64,000 nt of DNA from Kitasatospora sp. NBC_01266 (GCF_036242395.1 NZ_CP108458.1:4092001-4156000), one strand, 5' to 3'; shown: positions 34,854 through 44,400, counted from the stretch's first letter. Notes: generated from the sequence alone by a model not told the origin. Numbers and translations are program-made.

Positions 34854-35915
34854 ATGCAGCAGGCCGTGCACCGCGTCGTCGTCCTCGCTCTCCCCGGCGT
34901 CTTCCCCTTCGAACTCGGCATCCCCGCCAAGGCCTTCGGCCTGGCCCGCGGCCCGGACGGCGACCGGCCCTACGAGGTGCTCACCTGCACCCCGGACGGT
35001 CGGCCGGTGCGCACCAGCGAGGACTTCTCGATCGCCGTCGAGCACGACGCGAGCGTGATCGCCACCGCCGACACCCTGATCGTGGCGGCCATCGACGACC
35101 CGCTCAGGGTCAGCGACCCGCTCCCCGAGCCGGTCGCCGCCGCTCTGGGCCGGCTCCGGCCCGGCACCCGCCTGGTGTCGATCTGCACGGCCTCCTTCGT
35201 CCTCGCCGCCGCCGGGCTGCTCGACGGCCGGCCCGCCACCACGCACTGGATCCACGCCGAGCGCTTCCGCGAGCTGTACCCGCGGACCCCGCTCGATCCC
35301 GATGTGCTCTACGTGGACGACGGCGACGTACTCACCTCGGCCGGCGCCGCTGCCGGGATGGACCTCTGCCTGCACCTGATCCGCCGCGACCACGGCAGCG
35401 AGATCGCCAATCAGGTCGCCCGCATATGCGTGGTTCCGCCATGGCGCGACGGCGGACAGGCCCAGTACATCGCCCGACCCGTCCCCGACGCGACCGGCAG
35501 CGACACCGCCGGGGCCCGCGAGTGGGCCCTCCGGCAGCTCCACCAGCCCATCAAGCTCGCCCAGTTCGCCACCCAGGCGGGCATGAGCGTGCGCACCTTC
35601 AGCCGCCGGTTCCTCGCCGAGACCGGCCAGACCCCCGGCCACTGGCTCACCACCCAGCGCCTCGAACTCGCCCGCAGGCTGCTGGAGTCCAGCGACCTTC
35701 CGGTGGACCGGGTCGCCGAACACGCCGGATTCGGCAGCCCCTCCTCGCTGCGCCAGCACCTGGCCGCCGCAGTCGGCGTCTCACCCGCCGCGTACCGCCG
35801 CACCTTCCAGGGCCGTTCGGGACCGGAGTGCTCAGCCGCAGGTCAGGACGTTTCCGGCGCGGCGAGCACGGCATCTCCGCGGCTGCCGAGGGTCATGACC
35901 CGAACGAGCAGTTGA
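34854..35915 (+). CDS. GlxA family regulator (DJ-1/PfpI domain plus AraC HTH)
   Basis: A 353-residue regulator. Residues about 8-165 form a DJ-1/PfpI-like domain, with the nucleophile-elbow Cys in VSICTASFVLAAAG. The C-terminal AraC-type double HTH (about 225-320) includes LAQFATQAGMSVRTFSRRF and VAEHAGFGSPSSLRQHL. Such regulators sense small molecules. It is divergent from the MDR reductase-MFS pair, its likely target. The last 25 residues run past the usual end and are low in motif content. Confidence 0.9.
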   Translation: MQQAVHRVVVLALPGVFPFELGIPAKAFGLARGPDGDRPYEVLTCTPDGRPVRTSEDFSIAVEHDASVIATADTLIVAAIDDPLRVSDPLPEPVAAALGRLRPGTRLVSICTASFVLAAAGLLDGRPATTHWIHAERFRELYPRTPLDPDVLYVDDGDVLTSAGAAAGMDLCLHLIRRDHGSEIANQVARICVVPPWRDGGQAQYIARPVPDATGSDTAGAREWALRQLHQPIKLAQFATQAGMSVRTFSRRFLAETGQTPGHWLTTQRLELARRLLESSDLPVDRVAEHAGFGSPSSLRQHLAAAVGVSPAAYRRTFQGRSGPECSAAGQDVSGAASTASPRLPRVMTRTSS

Positions 35916-36047
35916 CCGTCCTCGAGTCACGTGTCCGGGATCACAGGACTGCTCGCCGGATGGGCGAAATGCCGCGACCGTGCGAGCGGTTCGCATCTAG
36001 GCGTATTCAATGCGCGCGCACATACCGCCTGGTAACGAGGAACGCCC

Positions 36048-37175
36048 ATGACCAGCACTGCGTCCTACGCCTCCCGCGCGGCCGAGATCCTGTCCCGGCC
36101 CGTCGCGCTGAACGGCCTGACCGTCCCGAACCGCATCGTGATGGCTCCGATGACGCGCAGGTTCTCCCCGGGCGGCGTACCGGGTGAGGACGTTCGCTCG
36201 TACTACGCCCGTCGCGCCGCCGCGGGTGTGGGCCTGATCGTCACCGAGGGGACCTACGTCGGCCACGAGTCGGCCGGGCAGAGCGACCGGGTGCCGCGGT
36301 TCCACGGTGAAGAGCAGCTGGCGGGGTGGGCGAAGGTCGCCGAGGCCGTTCACGCGGCGGGCGGCACGATCGTGCCGCAGCTGTGGCACATCGGCATGGT
36401 GCGCAAGCAGGGCGATCTGCCCTACACCGACGCTCCCGCTGTCGGCCCGTCCGGCATCCGCGTCGACGGCACCGAGGGCACCGGCAGGGCGATGACCCGG
36501 CGCGACCTGGACGACGTCATCGGTGCCTTCGCCCAGGCCGCCGCGGCGGCCGAGCGGATCGGCTTCGACGGCGTCGAACTGCACGGCGCGCACGGCTACC
36601 TCCTCGACCAGTTCCTGTGGGCGGGGACGAACCGCCGTACCGACGCCTACGGCGGTGACCCCGTGGCCCGGACGAAGTTCGCCGCCGAGATCGTGGCCGC
36701 GGTCCGCGAGAGCGTCTCGCCCGGCTTCCCGGTGATCTTCCGCTACTCGCAGTGGAAGCAGGAGGCCTACGACGCCAGGCTCGCCGAGACCCCGGCAGAG
36801 CTGGAGGCGATCCTGACCCCGCTCGCCGCAGCCGGCGTCGACGCCTTCCACGCCTCCACCCGCCGCTACTGGCTCCCGGAGTTCGAGGGCTCGGACCTGA
36901 ACCTGGCGGGCTGGACCAAGGCGCTCACCGGCAGGCCCACCATCACCGTCGGCTCGGTCGGCCTCGACGGCGACTTCGTCCGCGGCTTCAGCGGCGAGGG
37001 CGCGCCGGTCCAGGGCATCGACAACCTCCTCGACCGCCTGGAGCGCGACGAGTTCGACCTGGTCGCCGTCGGCCGCGCGCTGCTCCAGGACCCGCAGTGG
37101 GCGGCGAAGGTCCTGCGCGGCCGGTCCGAGGAGCTGAAGCCCTTCGATGCGGCGGCGCTGAAGACGCTCTCCTGA
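36048..37175 (+). CDS. Old Yellow Enzyme-type ene reductase (NADH:flavin oxidoreductase)
   Basis: A 375-residue FMN-binding TIM barrel. The start has NGLTVPNRIVMAPMTR, the FMN-binding strand. H-x-x-H/N lies in VELHGAHGYLLDQFLW (His and His), and GYLLDQFL and RTDAYGG are family signatures. It reduces activated alkenes with NAD(P)H. ATG 36048 follows GAGGAA. It differs from the second family member at 46.4-47.5 kb, which has H-x-x-N. No clear operon partner follows. Confidence 0.92.
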   Translation: MTSTASYASRAAEILSRPVALNGLTVPNRIVMAPMTRRFSPGGVPGEDVRSYYARRAAAGVGLIVTEGTYVGHESAGQSDRVPRFHGEEQLAGWAKVAEAVHAAGGTIVPQLWHIGMVRKQGDLPYTDAPAVGPSGIRVDGTEGTGRAMTRRDLDDVIGAFAQAAAAAERIGFDGVELHGAHGYLLDQFLWAGTNRRTDAYGGDPVARTKFAAEIVAAVRESVSPGFPVIFRYSQWKQEAYDARLAETPAELEAILTPLAAAGVDAFHASTRRYWLPEFEGSDLNLAGWTKALTGRPTITVGSVGLDGDFVRGFSGEGAPVQGIDNLLDRLERDEFDLVAVGRALLQDPQWAAKVLRGRSEELKPFDAAALKTLS

Positions 37176-37283
37176 CTGAGCCGGCTGAGCCGGGAGACAG
37201 GCCGATGTGCGACCGCTCCACCTCGCGCCCCAGGGATCGCGGCCTTTCGTGGACACGGGGCGTGTATCGGCCTTTGGCCGCTG

Positions 37284-37550
37284 GTGAACAACCAGGTCAG
37301 CAGCATGATCACGAACATGGGCAACAGCTACCACCCGACAGCACGGCGCAGAGCGTCACCACTGACATCGACATCACGAACGCGGGCAAAGCCGCGGTCG
37401 CCCAGGCGGCCCAGTACGCGGTGCAGAACGCGCTCCAGGGCACCAACCTCGACCCGAACGGGAACACCTCCCTCAACGTCGGGCAGCAGGCGGTGACCGG
37501 CTACGGGACCGGAGCCCAACTGGACAGCGCCTTCCATCAGGGGGCAAGTG
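37284..37550 (+). pseudogene. Frameshifted small gene
   Basis: A GTG at 37284 opens MNNQVSSMITNMGNSY in one frame. From about 37340 the coding character continues in another frame as DSTAQSVTTDIDITNAGKAA and then VTGYGTGAQLDSAFHQGAS. The two parts look like one protein broken by an indel near 37335-37345. The family is not recognised. It directly precedes and overlaps the start of the next gene. Confidence 0.4.
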
Positions 37551-38258
37551 AGCGTGTTGACCCCGAAGGAAGACGTTCCTGCCGCGCGCCGTCGCCGGCG
37601 GCTGCGGGGTACTGCCGCGGCAACGGCCGTCCTGGTCGCCGCCGTCGTGTCGCTGGTCGTCTGGCAGCCGTGGCAGTCCGTCACCAAGCTGAGCCTGCCC
37701 GCGCACGCCTGCTGGGGGGTACTGACCGCCGACGACCTCCGCCCCCTGGTGGGGAAGAACGGCACGATGACCGCCGAGACCAACACCAGCACGCTCCCCA
37801 CGCCTGAGGCCACCAACGGCGGCTACCACTGCTCCCTGTACTGGAAGGACGGCCCGACGAAGCTCTACCTGGGCGCCGGTCCGATGATCGCGCTCTCCAC
37901 CGCGAGCGACCTGCGGCAGACCCAGGCGGTGGACGCGAGCACCGGAAAGCTGCGGTCGCTGTCCTTCGGCGCCGGGAACATCGCCTGGGAGGCGGACACC
38001 AACGTCCAGTGGCTCAACCTGGCCATTCCATGCACCTTCCGGGACCCCGTCTCCGGGCAGTCGTCCAACGGCTACGCCCGTGTCTGGATGGACATGGCCC
38101 CCAACCCCGGCGGCCCTCCCACACCCACCAGCGAGGTGCGCCAGGCGGACGCCGGGATCGTCCTCAAACTGGCCAAGGCGTTCACCCAGCAGTACCCCTG
38201 CGGCGGCGACACCCTTCCGCCGGACGCCCCGAGCATCCCGCCATACCCCGGCTCGTGA
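37548..38258 (+). CDS. Single-pass membrane-anchored protein of unknown function
   Basis: A 236-residue protein. A basic N-terminus (ARRRRRLRG) precedes one membrane helix at about 23-40 (ATAVLVAAVVSLVVW). The outer domain has three or four Cys (ACWGVL, GGYHCSLYW, IPCTFRD, QYPCGGD) likely to form disulfides, resembling DUF3558-type streptomycete surface proteins. The start is GTG 37548. The function is unknown. The upstream frameshifted ORF may once have been its partner. Confidence 0.75.
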   Translation: MSVLTPKEDVPAARRRRRLRGTAAATAVLVAAVVSLVVWQPWQSVTKLSLPAHACWGVLTADDLRPLVGKNGTMTAETNTSTLPTPEATNGGYHCSLYWKDGPTKLYLGAGPMIALSTASDLRQTQAVDASTGKLRSLSFGAGNIAWEADTNVQWLNLAIPCTFRDPVSGQSSNGYARVWMDMAPNPGGPPTPTSEVRQADAGIVLKLAKAFTQQYPCGGDTLPPDAPSIPPYPGS

Positions 38259-38304
38259 CAGGAGGCGAACCCGCGCACTGAGCCGTCCCGTCCCGGCCCC
38301 CGCC

Positions 38305-39195
38305 TCAGGCCGACGCGGCCGCGGCCTCGACGAAGGCGAGGACGGCGGGGTCGGGGTTCTCGGCGGGCCAGGCGAGCACCACGCGGCTGGGCGGGTAGTC
38401 GGCCAGCGGGACGAAGGCCACGCCCTCCGTCCGGTGGTGGCGGGTGGCGCCGACCGGCAGGATGCCGACCGCGCCCTGCCAGACCACGGCGTGCAGGCAT
38501 TCGGCCACCGCCCGGACCACCGGTCCCCCGCCGTCCGGTGCCGGAGGCGTCCCCGTCCCCGCCTCCGGCTGCGCCTCGCCGAGCCAGTACCGCCGCCAGG
38601 CGGCGTCCGCCTCTTCCGGCAGCCGCATCCACCGTCGGTCGGCGAGCTCGGCCACCGCCACCCGCTCCCGCCGCGCCAGCGGGTCACCGGACGGCAGCAC
38701 CGCGACCACCGGCTCGCTCGCCAGCACCCGGACGGCCAGTCCCGCGGTGTCGAACGGCAGCCGGGTCAGCGCGACGTCCACCGCGCCGGCCCGCAACCCC
38801 GCGGTCGGATCGCTGATCCCGGTCTCCCGCAGCCGCACCAGCGCCCGGGGGTGGCTGTGCCGGAACGCCTCGGCGGCGCGCGGGCCAAGACCGCGGCCGG
38901 CCCCGGCCACGGTGCCCACCACGATGGTGCGCCGTCCGGCGGTCTGCCGGACGCGTTCGCTCGCCCGCTCCGCCGCCTCCAGCAACTCCCGGGCCTCGGC
39001 CAGCAGCACCCTTCCCGCCTCGGTCAACCGCACGCCCTGGGCGGAGCGGTCGAACAGCCGGGTGCCCAGCGAGTCCTCCAACTCGCGGATCCGCCGGCTC
39101 AGCGGCGGCTGCGACATGTGTAGCCGGGCCGCCGCCCGGCCGAAGTGCAACTCCTCGGCCACGGCCACGAAATACCGCAGACGGCGTAGGTCCAT
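38305..39195 (-). CDS. LysR family transcriptional regulator
   Basis: A 296-residue regulator. The N-terminal HTH reads [35 protein letters not shown]. The C-terminal substrate domain begins near 90 ([13 protein letters not shown]). The start is ATG 39195. The SDR gene lies upstream on the same strand, 63 bp away, so they may share a transcript. The ligand is unknown. Confidence 0.92.
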   Translation of the reverse strand: MDLRRLRYFVAVAEELHFGRAAARLHMSQPPLSRRIRELEDSLGTRLFDRSAQGVRLTEAGRVLLAEARELLEAAERASERVRQTAGRRTIVVGTVAGAGRGLGPRAAEAFRHSHPRALVRLRETGISDPTAGLRAGAVDVALTRLPFDTAGLAVRVLASEPVVAVLPSGDPLARRERVAVAELADRRWMRLPEEADAAWRRYWLGEAQPEAGTGTPPAPDGGGPVVRAVAECLHAVVWQGAVGILPVGATRHHRTEGVAFVPLADYPPSRVVLAWPAENPDPAVLAFVEAAAASA

Positions 39196-39258
39196 GCCGG
39201 GCACAATAGCCCGCCGCGCCGACCGGCCGTCACGGCGCGGGCGCGGCCTCCCCGGCTG

Positions 39259-40023
39259 CTACCAGGGCACCGGACCGTCCTCGCCGAAGAAGCCGGCGGT
39301 CGGGCCGTCCGGGCCCAGGGTCGCCAACTCGACGATGACCGCCGCTCCCTGGGCCGCCGTGCGGGCCATCGGGAAGCCCGCGCGCTGCAACTCCTTGGTC
39401 AGGTCGGTGTCGCACGGGCCGGGCGACGCGGCGTTGACCAGGAAGCCGTCCCCGCGCAGCTCCTTGGCGTACTGGACGGTCAGCGCGTTGAGCGCGGACT
39501 TGGAGGCCGGATAGGCGGCGGTGGCGGGCACCTTGGCCAGGTAGCTGTCGGGGGAGCTCTGGGCGGCCAACGAGCCCATGCCGCTTGACACGTTGACGAT
39601 GCGTGGGGCGGCCGACCGGCGCAGCAGCGGGAGCAGCGCGTTGGTGACGGTCAGCACGCCGAAGACGTTGGCCTCGAAGACCCCGCGGACCAGGTCGAGG
39701 TCGGCGGTGCTGGGCCGGTGCCCCGGACTCTCGGCCGCGCCGGCGTTGTTGACCAGCACGTCCAGCCGCCCGAACCGCTCACCGATCCACCCGGCCGCCT
39801 GCCGCACGGTCGCCGGATCGGTGACGTCCAGCGTCACCGGGTGGGCGTCGGCCCCGGCAGCCCGTATCTCGTCGGCGGCGGCCCGTCCGCGCTCGGGGTC
39901 GCGAGCACCCACCACCACGGTCAGGCCGCGCTCGGCCAGTTGACGGGCCACCTGGAACCCGATGCCCTTGTTCGCCCCGGTCACCAGTGCCACCGCACCG
40001 GTCGGGGTCGCAGTCTCGATCAT
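39259..40023 (-). CDS. Short-chain dehydrogenase/reductase
   Basis: A 254-residue classical SDR. The cofactor motif is TGANKGIG (15-22), NNAG lies near 91-94, Ser in IVNVSSGMG is near 146, and the catalytic YPASK is near 170. ARDPERG after strand 2 suggests NADPH. Homologues reduce carbonyl compounds. ATG 40023 is used. It lies upstream of the LysR gene, and a TetR gene follows it upstream on the same strand at 70 bp. Confidence 0.92.
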   Translation of the reverse strand: MIETATPTGAVALVTGANKGIGFQVARQLAERGLTVVVGARDPERGRAAADEIRAAGADAHPVTLDVTDPATVRQAAGWIGERFGRLDVLVNNAGAAESPGHRPSTADLDLVRGVFEANVFGVLTVTNALLPLLRRSAAPRIVNVSSGMGSLAAQSSPDSYLAKVPATAAYPASKSALNALTVQYAKELRGDGFLVNAASPGPCDTDLTKELQRAGFPMARTAAQGAAVIVELATLGPDGPTAGFFGEDGPVPW

Positions 40024-40093
40024 GCGGCCAGCCCATCACGCACTCCATGCTGCGGACCAGGACCATCTCGGCATCGCACCGTCCGTTCTGGTA

Positions 40094-40813
40094 TCAGTGC
40101 TGCTCGATGAGGGCCTGGACGCCGTCGAGGATGCGGGCCAGGCCGAACTCCAGCGGGTCGACGGCGTCGGGGGCGAAGGCGCCCGCGGCGATGGCGCGGG
40201 TCAGGGCGGGGAACCGGTCGGCGTGGCGGTCGAGCAGCTCGCCGGTGAGGCGGTTCCACTCGCGGTCGTGCTCCTCGTCGAAGTCGAGCAGCTCCTGGGC
40301 CAGCGTGCGCACCAGGCCGGCGACGAGGACGAAGACCCGGTGCTGCTGGGCCGCGGTCAGGCCGGTCGGCGCCAGGGCCGCGAACGCCGCGTCCAGCCAG
40401 GCGAGTTGGTTGGGTCCCATGAGCTGGCGGCGCATCGCGGTGGCCGCCAGCAGCCAGGGGTGGGCCTGGTGCACCCGGGCGGACTGACCGGCCCACTCGG
40501 TGATCTGCGGCCGCCAGCCGGCTCCCGCCACCGACAGGTCGGGGGCCGGGGCGAGGATCGACTCGACCATCAGCTCGACCAGTTCGGCCTTGCCGGGCAC
40601 GTAGCGGTACAGGGCCATCGCCGAGACACCGAACTCGGCGGCGACCTTGCCCATCGAGACGGCGTCCAGGCCCTCGGCGTCGGCGATGGCCACGGCGGCC
40701 GCGGCGATGCGCTGCGGGGTGAGGCTCGGCTTGGGACCGCGGGTCGGCTGGTCCTGCTCTCCCCAGAGCAGCGCGACTCCCGCCCGCAGGTCACGTGTCT
40801 TCTCCTTGGCCAT
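40094..40813 (-). CDS. TetR family regulator (TetR_C_1 type)
   Basis: A 239-residue regulator with the HTH LDAVSMGKVAAEFGVSAMALYRYVPGKAELV and a C-terminal domain starting with the typical W-R-P-x-I pattern. ATG 40813 has GGAGGG upstream. It is divergent from an alpha/beta hydrolase gene. The 109-bp gap is A/T-rich, with aactgt at 40864 and acagtt at 40904 as possible operator half-sites. Confidence 0.9.
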   Translation of the reverse strand: MAKEKTRDLRAGVALLWGEQDQPTRGPKPSLTPQRIAAAAVAIADAEGLDAVSMGKVAAEFGVSAMALYRYVPGKAELVELMVESILAPAPDLSVAGAGWRPQITEWAGQSARVHQAHPWLLAATAMRRQLMGPNQLAWLDAAFAALAPTGLTAAQQHRVFVLVAGLVRTLAQELLDFDEEHDREWNRLTGELLDRHADRFPALTRAIAAGAFAPDAVDPLEFGLARILDGVQALIEQH

Positions 40814-40922
40814 GCGGCCCTCCGTCCCGGTGGCGACCAGGCGGTGCCGATTGACACCACCCAGAACTGTATATACCTTAAACGCAACTGCTGACGAGAT
40901 AAACAGTTTAGGGGGAACACTT

Positions 40923-42002
40923 ATGCTCGACATCATCGCCACCGCATCCGCCGCCGTCCTCGCCACGCCCGTCGCCGGCCTGCTGGGCTACCGGCAGCTC
41001 AAGCGCACCGTGAACGCCAGGCGCCTGCGCATCACCACCCCGAACGGCATCGACGAGTCCGGGTTCGTGCGCATCGGCGGCATCGACCAGTGGATCTCGA
41101 TCCGCGGCGAGGACCGGGGCAACCCGGTGCTGCTGGAGATCCTGGGTGGCCCCGGCGCGTCCAATCTCGTCTTCCTCCCCCGCACCCGGCCCTGGGAGCG
41201 GCACTTCACGATCGTGCGGTGGGACATGCGCGGGGCCGGTCACACCTTCGCCGCCACCGGCCCCGCCGGGCAGGGCGAGCTGAGCCTGGAGCAACTGCAC
41301 CGCGACGCCCTGGAGGTCACCCGGCACGTCCGCGCCCGGCTCGGCGTCGCGAAGGTGCTACTGGTCGCCAACTCCTTCGGCACCGTGCTCGGCCTGCGCC
41401 TGGCCCGCAACCACCCCGAGCTGTACTCCGGCTACGTCGGCACCGACCAGAACGTCATCGCCGGCGGGCGCGAGCACTCGGCCCACGACGCGCTGGTGGC
41501 CCGGCTCCGCGCCGCCGGCCGGAAGCGGGAACTGGCCGCCGTCACCGCGATGGGCGCCGGCCAGGCGGTGCCGAGCGCCGAGCAGCTGTCGGAGTACATC
41601 AAGATCATCCTCACCACCGACCCGCTCTCCTACGACACCATGAAGACCGTGGTGATCCGCTCGCTGTGGTTCTCGCCGCTGCACACCCTGCGCGGCCTGC
41701 GCGCCTACCTGAAGGCCATGACCTTCTCCCAGCCGCTCGCGCTCGAAGCCATGGCCATCGACGAGTGGGCCGACGGCACCGCGTTCCAGCTGCCGTTCTT
41801 CGTCTTCCAGGGCGCCCGCGACGTCCTGACCCCGCCCGAGCCGGCCAAGCGCTTCTTCGACGACGTGACCGCCCCGGTCAAGGACTTCGCGCTGATCCAG
41901 GACGCCAGTCACTTCGCGTCCTTCCGCCACCCCGACCGGTTTCTCGACCTGATGCTCACCAAGGTCCGCCCGGCGATCACCGGCGAGCCGCTCGCCCGCT
42001 GA
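40923..42002 (+). CDS. Alpha/beta hydrolase, proline iminopeptidase-like
   Basis: A 359-residue hydrolase with a hydrophobic N-terminus (about 3-22) that may anchor it. LGGPGASN is the oxyanion motif of the prolyl aminopeptidase group. The nucleophile is Ser151 in VANSFGTVLG, the Asp is in GARDVLTPP and the His is in DASHFASF. The substrate may be a peptide or an ester. ATG 40923 follows GGGGGAA. It is divergent from a TetR gene that probably represses it. Confidence 0.88.
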   Translation: MLDIIATASAAVLATPVAGLLGYRQLKRTVNARRLRITTPNGIDESGFVRIGGIDQWISIRGEDRGNPVLLEILGGPGASNLVFLPRTRPWERHFTIVRWDMRGAGHTFAATGPAGQGELSLEQLHRDALEVTRHVRARLGVAKVLLVANSFGTVLGLRLARNHPELYSGYVGTDQNVIAGGREHSAHDALVARLRAAGRKRELAAVTAMGAGQAVPSAEQLSEYIKIILTTDPLSYDTMKTVVIRSLWFSPLHTLRGLRAYLKAMTFSQPLALEAMAIDEWADGTAFQLPFFVFQGARDVLTPPEPAKRFFDDVTAPVKDFALIQDASHFASFRHPDRFLDLMLTKVRPAITGEPLAR

Positions 42003-42041
42003 ACCCGCGGCGGCGCCGGCCGGCCCGCACCGTGCGAACGG

Positions 42042-42965
42042 CTACGGGGCCGGCAGCGGGGGCACGTCGTCCAGCCGGGCGAGCAGCTGGGCGAGCTTGT
42101 CGGGGTTGATGACCGCGTAGAGCTCCGCGGCGCGACCCTCGGCGTCGAAGTCGAAGACGTAGAGGACGTGCCGCTGCGGCCGCTCGAAGAGGACGGCCGG
42201 CGCGTGGTTGATCCACAGCAGCCGGGTCTCGGCCGTCCGGTAGAACCGGTCGAACACCGAGGCGAAGAGCCGCGCGGCCTTGTCGGCGCCGAGCACCGGC
42301 CGCAGCGCCGCGTTCGCCTTGCCGCCGCCGTCGGTGGTGTAGACGACGTCCTCGCGCAGCATCGCCTTGAGCCGGTCCAGTTCACCGCTGCGCGCGGCCG
42401 ACAGGAAGCTCTGCACCAGCGCCCGTCCCCGCGCCGGGTCCGTCGCCGCGGGCGGACGGGGGCTCGCGGCCACGTGCAGCCGGGCGCGGTGGTGCAGTTG
42501 GCGGCAGGAGGCGACGCTGCGTTCGCAGATCGCGGCGATCTCCGCGTACGGCAGCGAGAACGCCTCGCGGAGCACGAAGACGGCACGCTCGGCCGGGGAG
42601 AGCCGGTCCATCAGGAGCAGCATCGCCATCGACGCCGAATCACGCAGGGCCGCGGTCTCGGCGGGGTCGTCGGGGCGGGTGGGGAGCGGCTCGGGCAGCC
42701 AGGGGCCGACGTAGGTCTCGCGCCGCACGGCGGCCGAGCGGAGCCGGTCCAGGGCCAGCCGGGTGACGGTGGTGGTCAGGAAGGCCGCCGGATTGTCGAC
42801 ATTCTGGCGATCCGCCCCCGTCCAGCGCAGAAAGGCGTCCTGGACGGTGTCCTCGGCGTCGTGGACCGAGCCCAGCAGGCGGTAGGCCAGGGCGAGGAGC
42901 ATCGGCCGGTGCTCGAGGAACGGCTCCCCGGGCACCAGCCGGCCGACCGCGGTGGCTGTGCTCAA
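42042..42965 (-). CDS. ECF sigma factor, SigJ-like with SnoaL-like C-terminal domain
   Basis: A 307-residue ECF41/SigJ-type factor. Region 2 is at about 20-85 (LLALAYRLLGSVHDAEDTVQDAFLRW) and region 4 at about 120-175 (LSPAERAVFVLREAFSLPYAEIAAICERS). The C-terminal SnoaL-like domain (from about 195) contains the family DGGGK motif. The start is TTG 42965, overlapping the stop of the AhpD-type gene by 4 nt (TTGA). ECF41 factors are typically paired with carboxymuconolactone decarboxylase-type genes, as here. Confidence 0.9.
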   Translation of the reverse strand: MSTATAVGRLVPGEPFLEHRPMLLALAYRLLGSVHDAEDTVQDAFLRWTGADRQNVDNPAAFLTTTVTRLALDRLRSAAVRRETYVGPWLPEPLPTRPDDPAETAALRDSASMAMLLLMDRLSPAERAVFVLREAFSLPYAEIAAICERSVASCRQLHHRARLHVAASPRPPAATDPARGRALVQSFLSAARSGELDRLKAMLREDVVYTTDGGGKANAALRPVLGADKAARLFASVFDRFYRTAETRLLWINHAPAVLFERPQRHVLYVFDFDAEGRAAELYAVINPDKLAQLLARLDDVPPLPAP

Positions 42966-43423
42966 CCGCGCTGCGGCACCACGGCCTGCGTGCTGATCGC
43001 GATCCGGTTCCACGCGTTGATGGTAGCGATGGCCGTGATCAGCTGGACCAGTTCCCGCTCGTCGAACTGCTCGGCGGCCTGCGCCCACACCTCGTCCGGC
43101 ACGCCGTGCTCGCCGATCCTGGTGACGGCGTCCGTGAGCGCGAACGCGGCCCGCTCACGCGGGGTGAAGAGGTGGCGGGCCTCCTCCCAGGCCGCCACGA
43201 CGACCAGGCGCTGCGGCGTTTCACCCAGCGCCAGCGCGTCGTGGGTGTGCATGTCGAGGCAGTAGGCGCAGCCGTTGAGGTAGCTGGCCCGCATCTTGAT
43301 CAGTTCGAACAGGCGGGGGTCGAGTCGCTCCGCGCAGAACCGCTCCAGCGCGCTCATGGCCTGGTAGGCGGCGGGCTCGATCTTGGCCCAGGCGAGGCGC
43401 GCGGACGGTGCGGTGGTGGACAT
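42962..43423 (-). CDS. Carboxymuconolactone decarboxylase/AhpD-type peroxidase
   Basis: A 153-residue helical protein with the AhpD motif in SYLNGCAYCLDMHTHDA: a C-x-x-C pair with a nearby His. It is expected to act in peroxide or redox defence. ATG 43423 is used. Its stop overlaps the TTG of the ECF41-type sigma factor gene. This gene pair is a known ECF41 arrangement, the partner often being the sigma factor's target. Confidence 0.92.
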   Translation of the reverse strand: MSTTAPSARLAWAKIEPAAYQAMSALERFCAERLDPRLFELIKMRASYLNGCAYCLDMHTHDALALGETPQRLVVVAAWEEARHLFTPRERAAFALTDAVTRIGEHGVPDEVWAQAAEQFDERELVQLITAIATINAWNRIAISTQAVVPQRG

Positions 43424-43504
43424 GGCGGGGTTCCCTTCGTTGCTCCGGACACCGACTCGACGGGACAGCGCCGCCGGATGTGACGGGCACGAAGGTGACG
43501 CCGG

Positions 43505-43693
43505 TCACCCGCGGGCCGGAGCCGCGACCGGACGGGGCGGGGCCGGGCCGGGCGCGACGGGGCGGGCGGCGCTGAACGCGGCTTCGGGGAGAGTGGCGAG
43601 CGGGCTGGCCGACCGGGCATCGGGCACCGTGTACGCGCGCAGCAGAGCGCGCAGCAGAGCGCCCGCCCGGCCCGCCGGCGTGCGCCGGCTCAC
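43505..43693 (-). CDS. Possible small Pro/Ala-rich protein coupled to the CTP-synthase-like gene
   Basis: A 62-residue frame starts with GTG at 43693 inside the preceding stop (GTGA overlap). It is basic at first (SRRTPAGRAGALLRALLRAY) and then Pro/Ala-rich. The coupling and length are suggestive, but composition alone could produce it. No family is recognised. The rest of the gap to 43423 is empty except for a 6-bp hairpin at 43494-43509. Confidence 0.3.
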   Translation of the reverse strand: MSRRTPAGRAGALLRALLRAYTVPDARSASPLATLPEAAFSAARPVAPGPAPPRPVAAPARG

Positions 43694-44400
43694 CGGGTGC
43701 GCGCATGGTCGACGGCGGCTGCGGCGAGTCCGGCGATCAGCGGGTGGGCCCGGCTGCCGTCGCCGTCCAGTTCGGGCTGGAAGAGGGTGGCCAGGAAGAA
43801 GGGGTGGCTGGGCAGTTCGACGATGCGCACGTCACCGGCTTCGTCGCTGCCGGTGAAGCTCAGGCCGTGCTCGCGCAGCAGGTCGAGGAGGTGCGGGTTG
43901 GGGCCGTAGCGGCAGTGGTAGCGCGCCGGCGTGCGGTCGGCGCCGAGCAGTCGGGCGGCCCGGGAACCCGGGGTGATCCTGACGATGCCCTCGTGGCCGA
44001 CCAACGAGCAGGCCAGCGGGATGACCACCGCGTCCTCCTCGGCGGTCTCCGGGACGTTCTCGAGGTGGCCGGCGCGCTCCAGACCGCAGACGGTACGGGC
44101 GAACTCCAGCAGCGCGTGCTGGAAACCGCCGCAGGTGCCCAGGAACGGGATGCCCTGCTCGCGTGCCGCCCGGATCGCCGCCAGCACGCCGGCCTCGCTG
44201 CGGTAGGGGCTGCCGGGCAGCACCCAGACGGCGTCGAAGCCCTCGATGTCCTGGTCGGCGTCCTCGGTGGCGATCCAGTAGGCGTCCAGGTCCAGCCCGT
44301 CGCGCAGGCGCAGCGCGTCGAGCAGGCCGGGGATGCGGGCGTGGGATCGGACGGCGTCGGAGCGGTCACCGACCAGGGCGATACGTGCGGCGTGGTTCAT
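43690..44400 (-). CDS. CTP synthase C-terminal region-related protein (class I glutamine amidotransferase-like)
   Basis: A 236-residue GATase-fold protein. Cys90 in LGTCGGFQHA is the nucleophile position. In the LFQPE segment near the end, Gln208 stands where amidotransferases have His, and Glu210 is kept. This Gln is usual for the CTP synthase-related family (SLVGHEGIVRITPGS and HPFFLATLFQPE blocks), so glutaminase activity is uncertain. ATG 44400 is used. It is divergent from a LysR gene 78 bp away that probably controls it. Confidence 0.82.
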   Translation of the reverse strand: MNHAARIALVGDRSDAVRSHARIPGLLDALRLRDGLDLDAYWIATEDADQDIEGFDAVWVLPGSPYRSEAGVLAAIRAAREQGIPFLGTCGGFQHALLEFARTVCGLERAGHLENVPETAEEDAVVIPLACSLVGHEGIVRITPGSRAARLLGADRTPARYHCRYGPNPHLLDLLREHGLSFTGSDEAGDVRIVELPSHPFFLATLFQPELDGDGSRAHPLIAGLAAAAVDHARTR

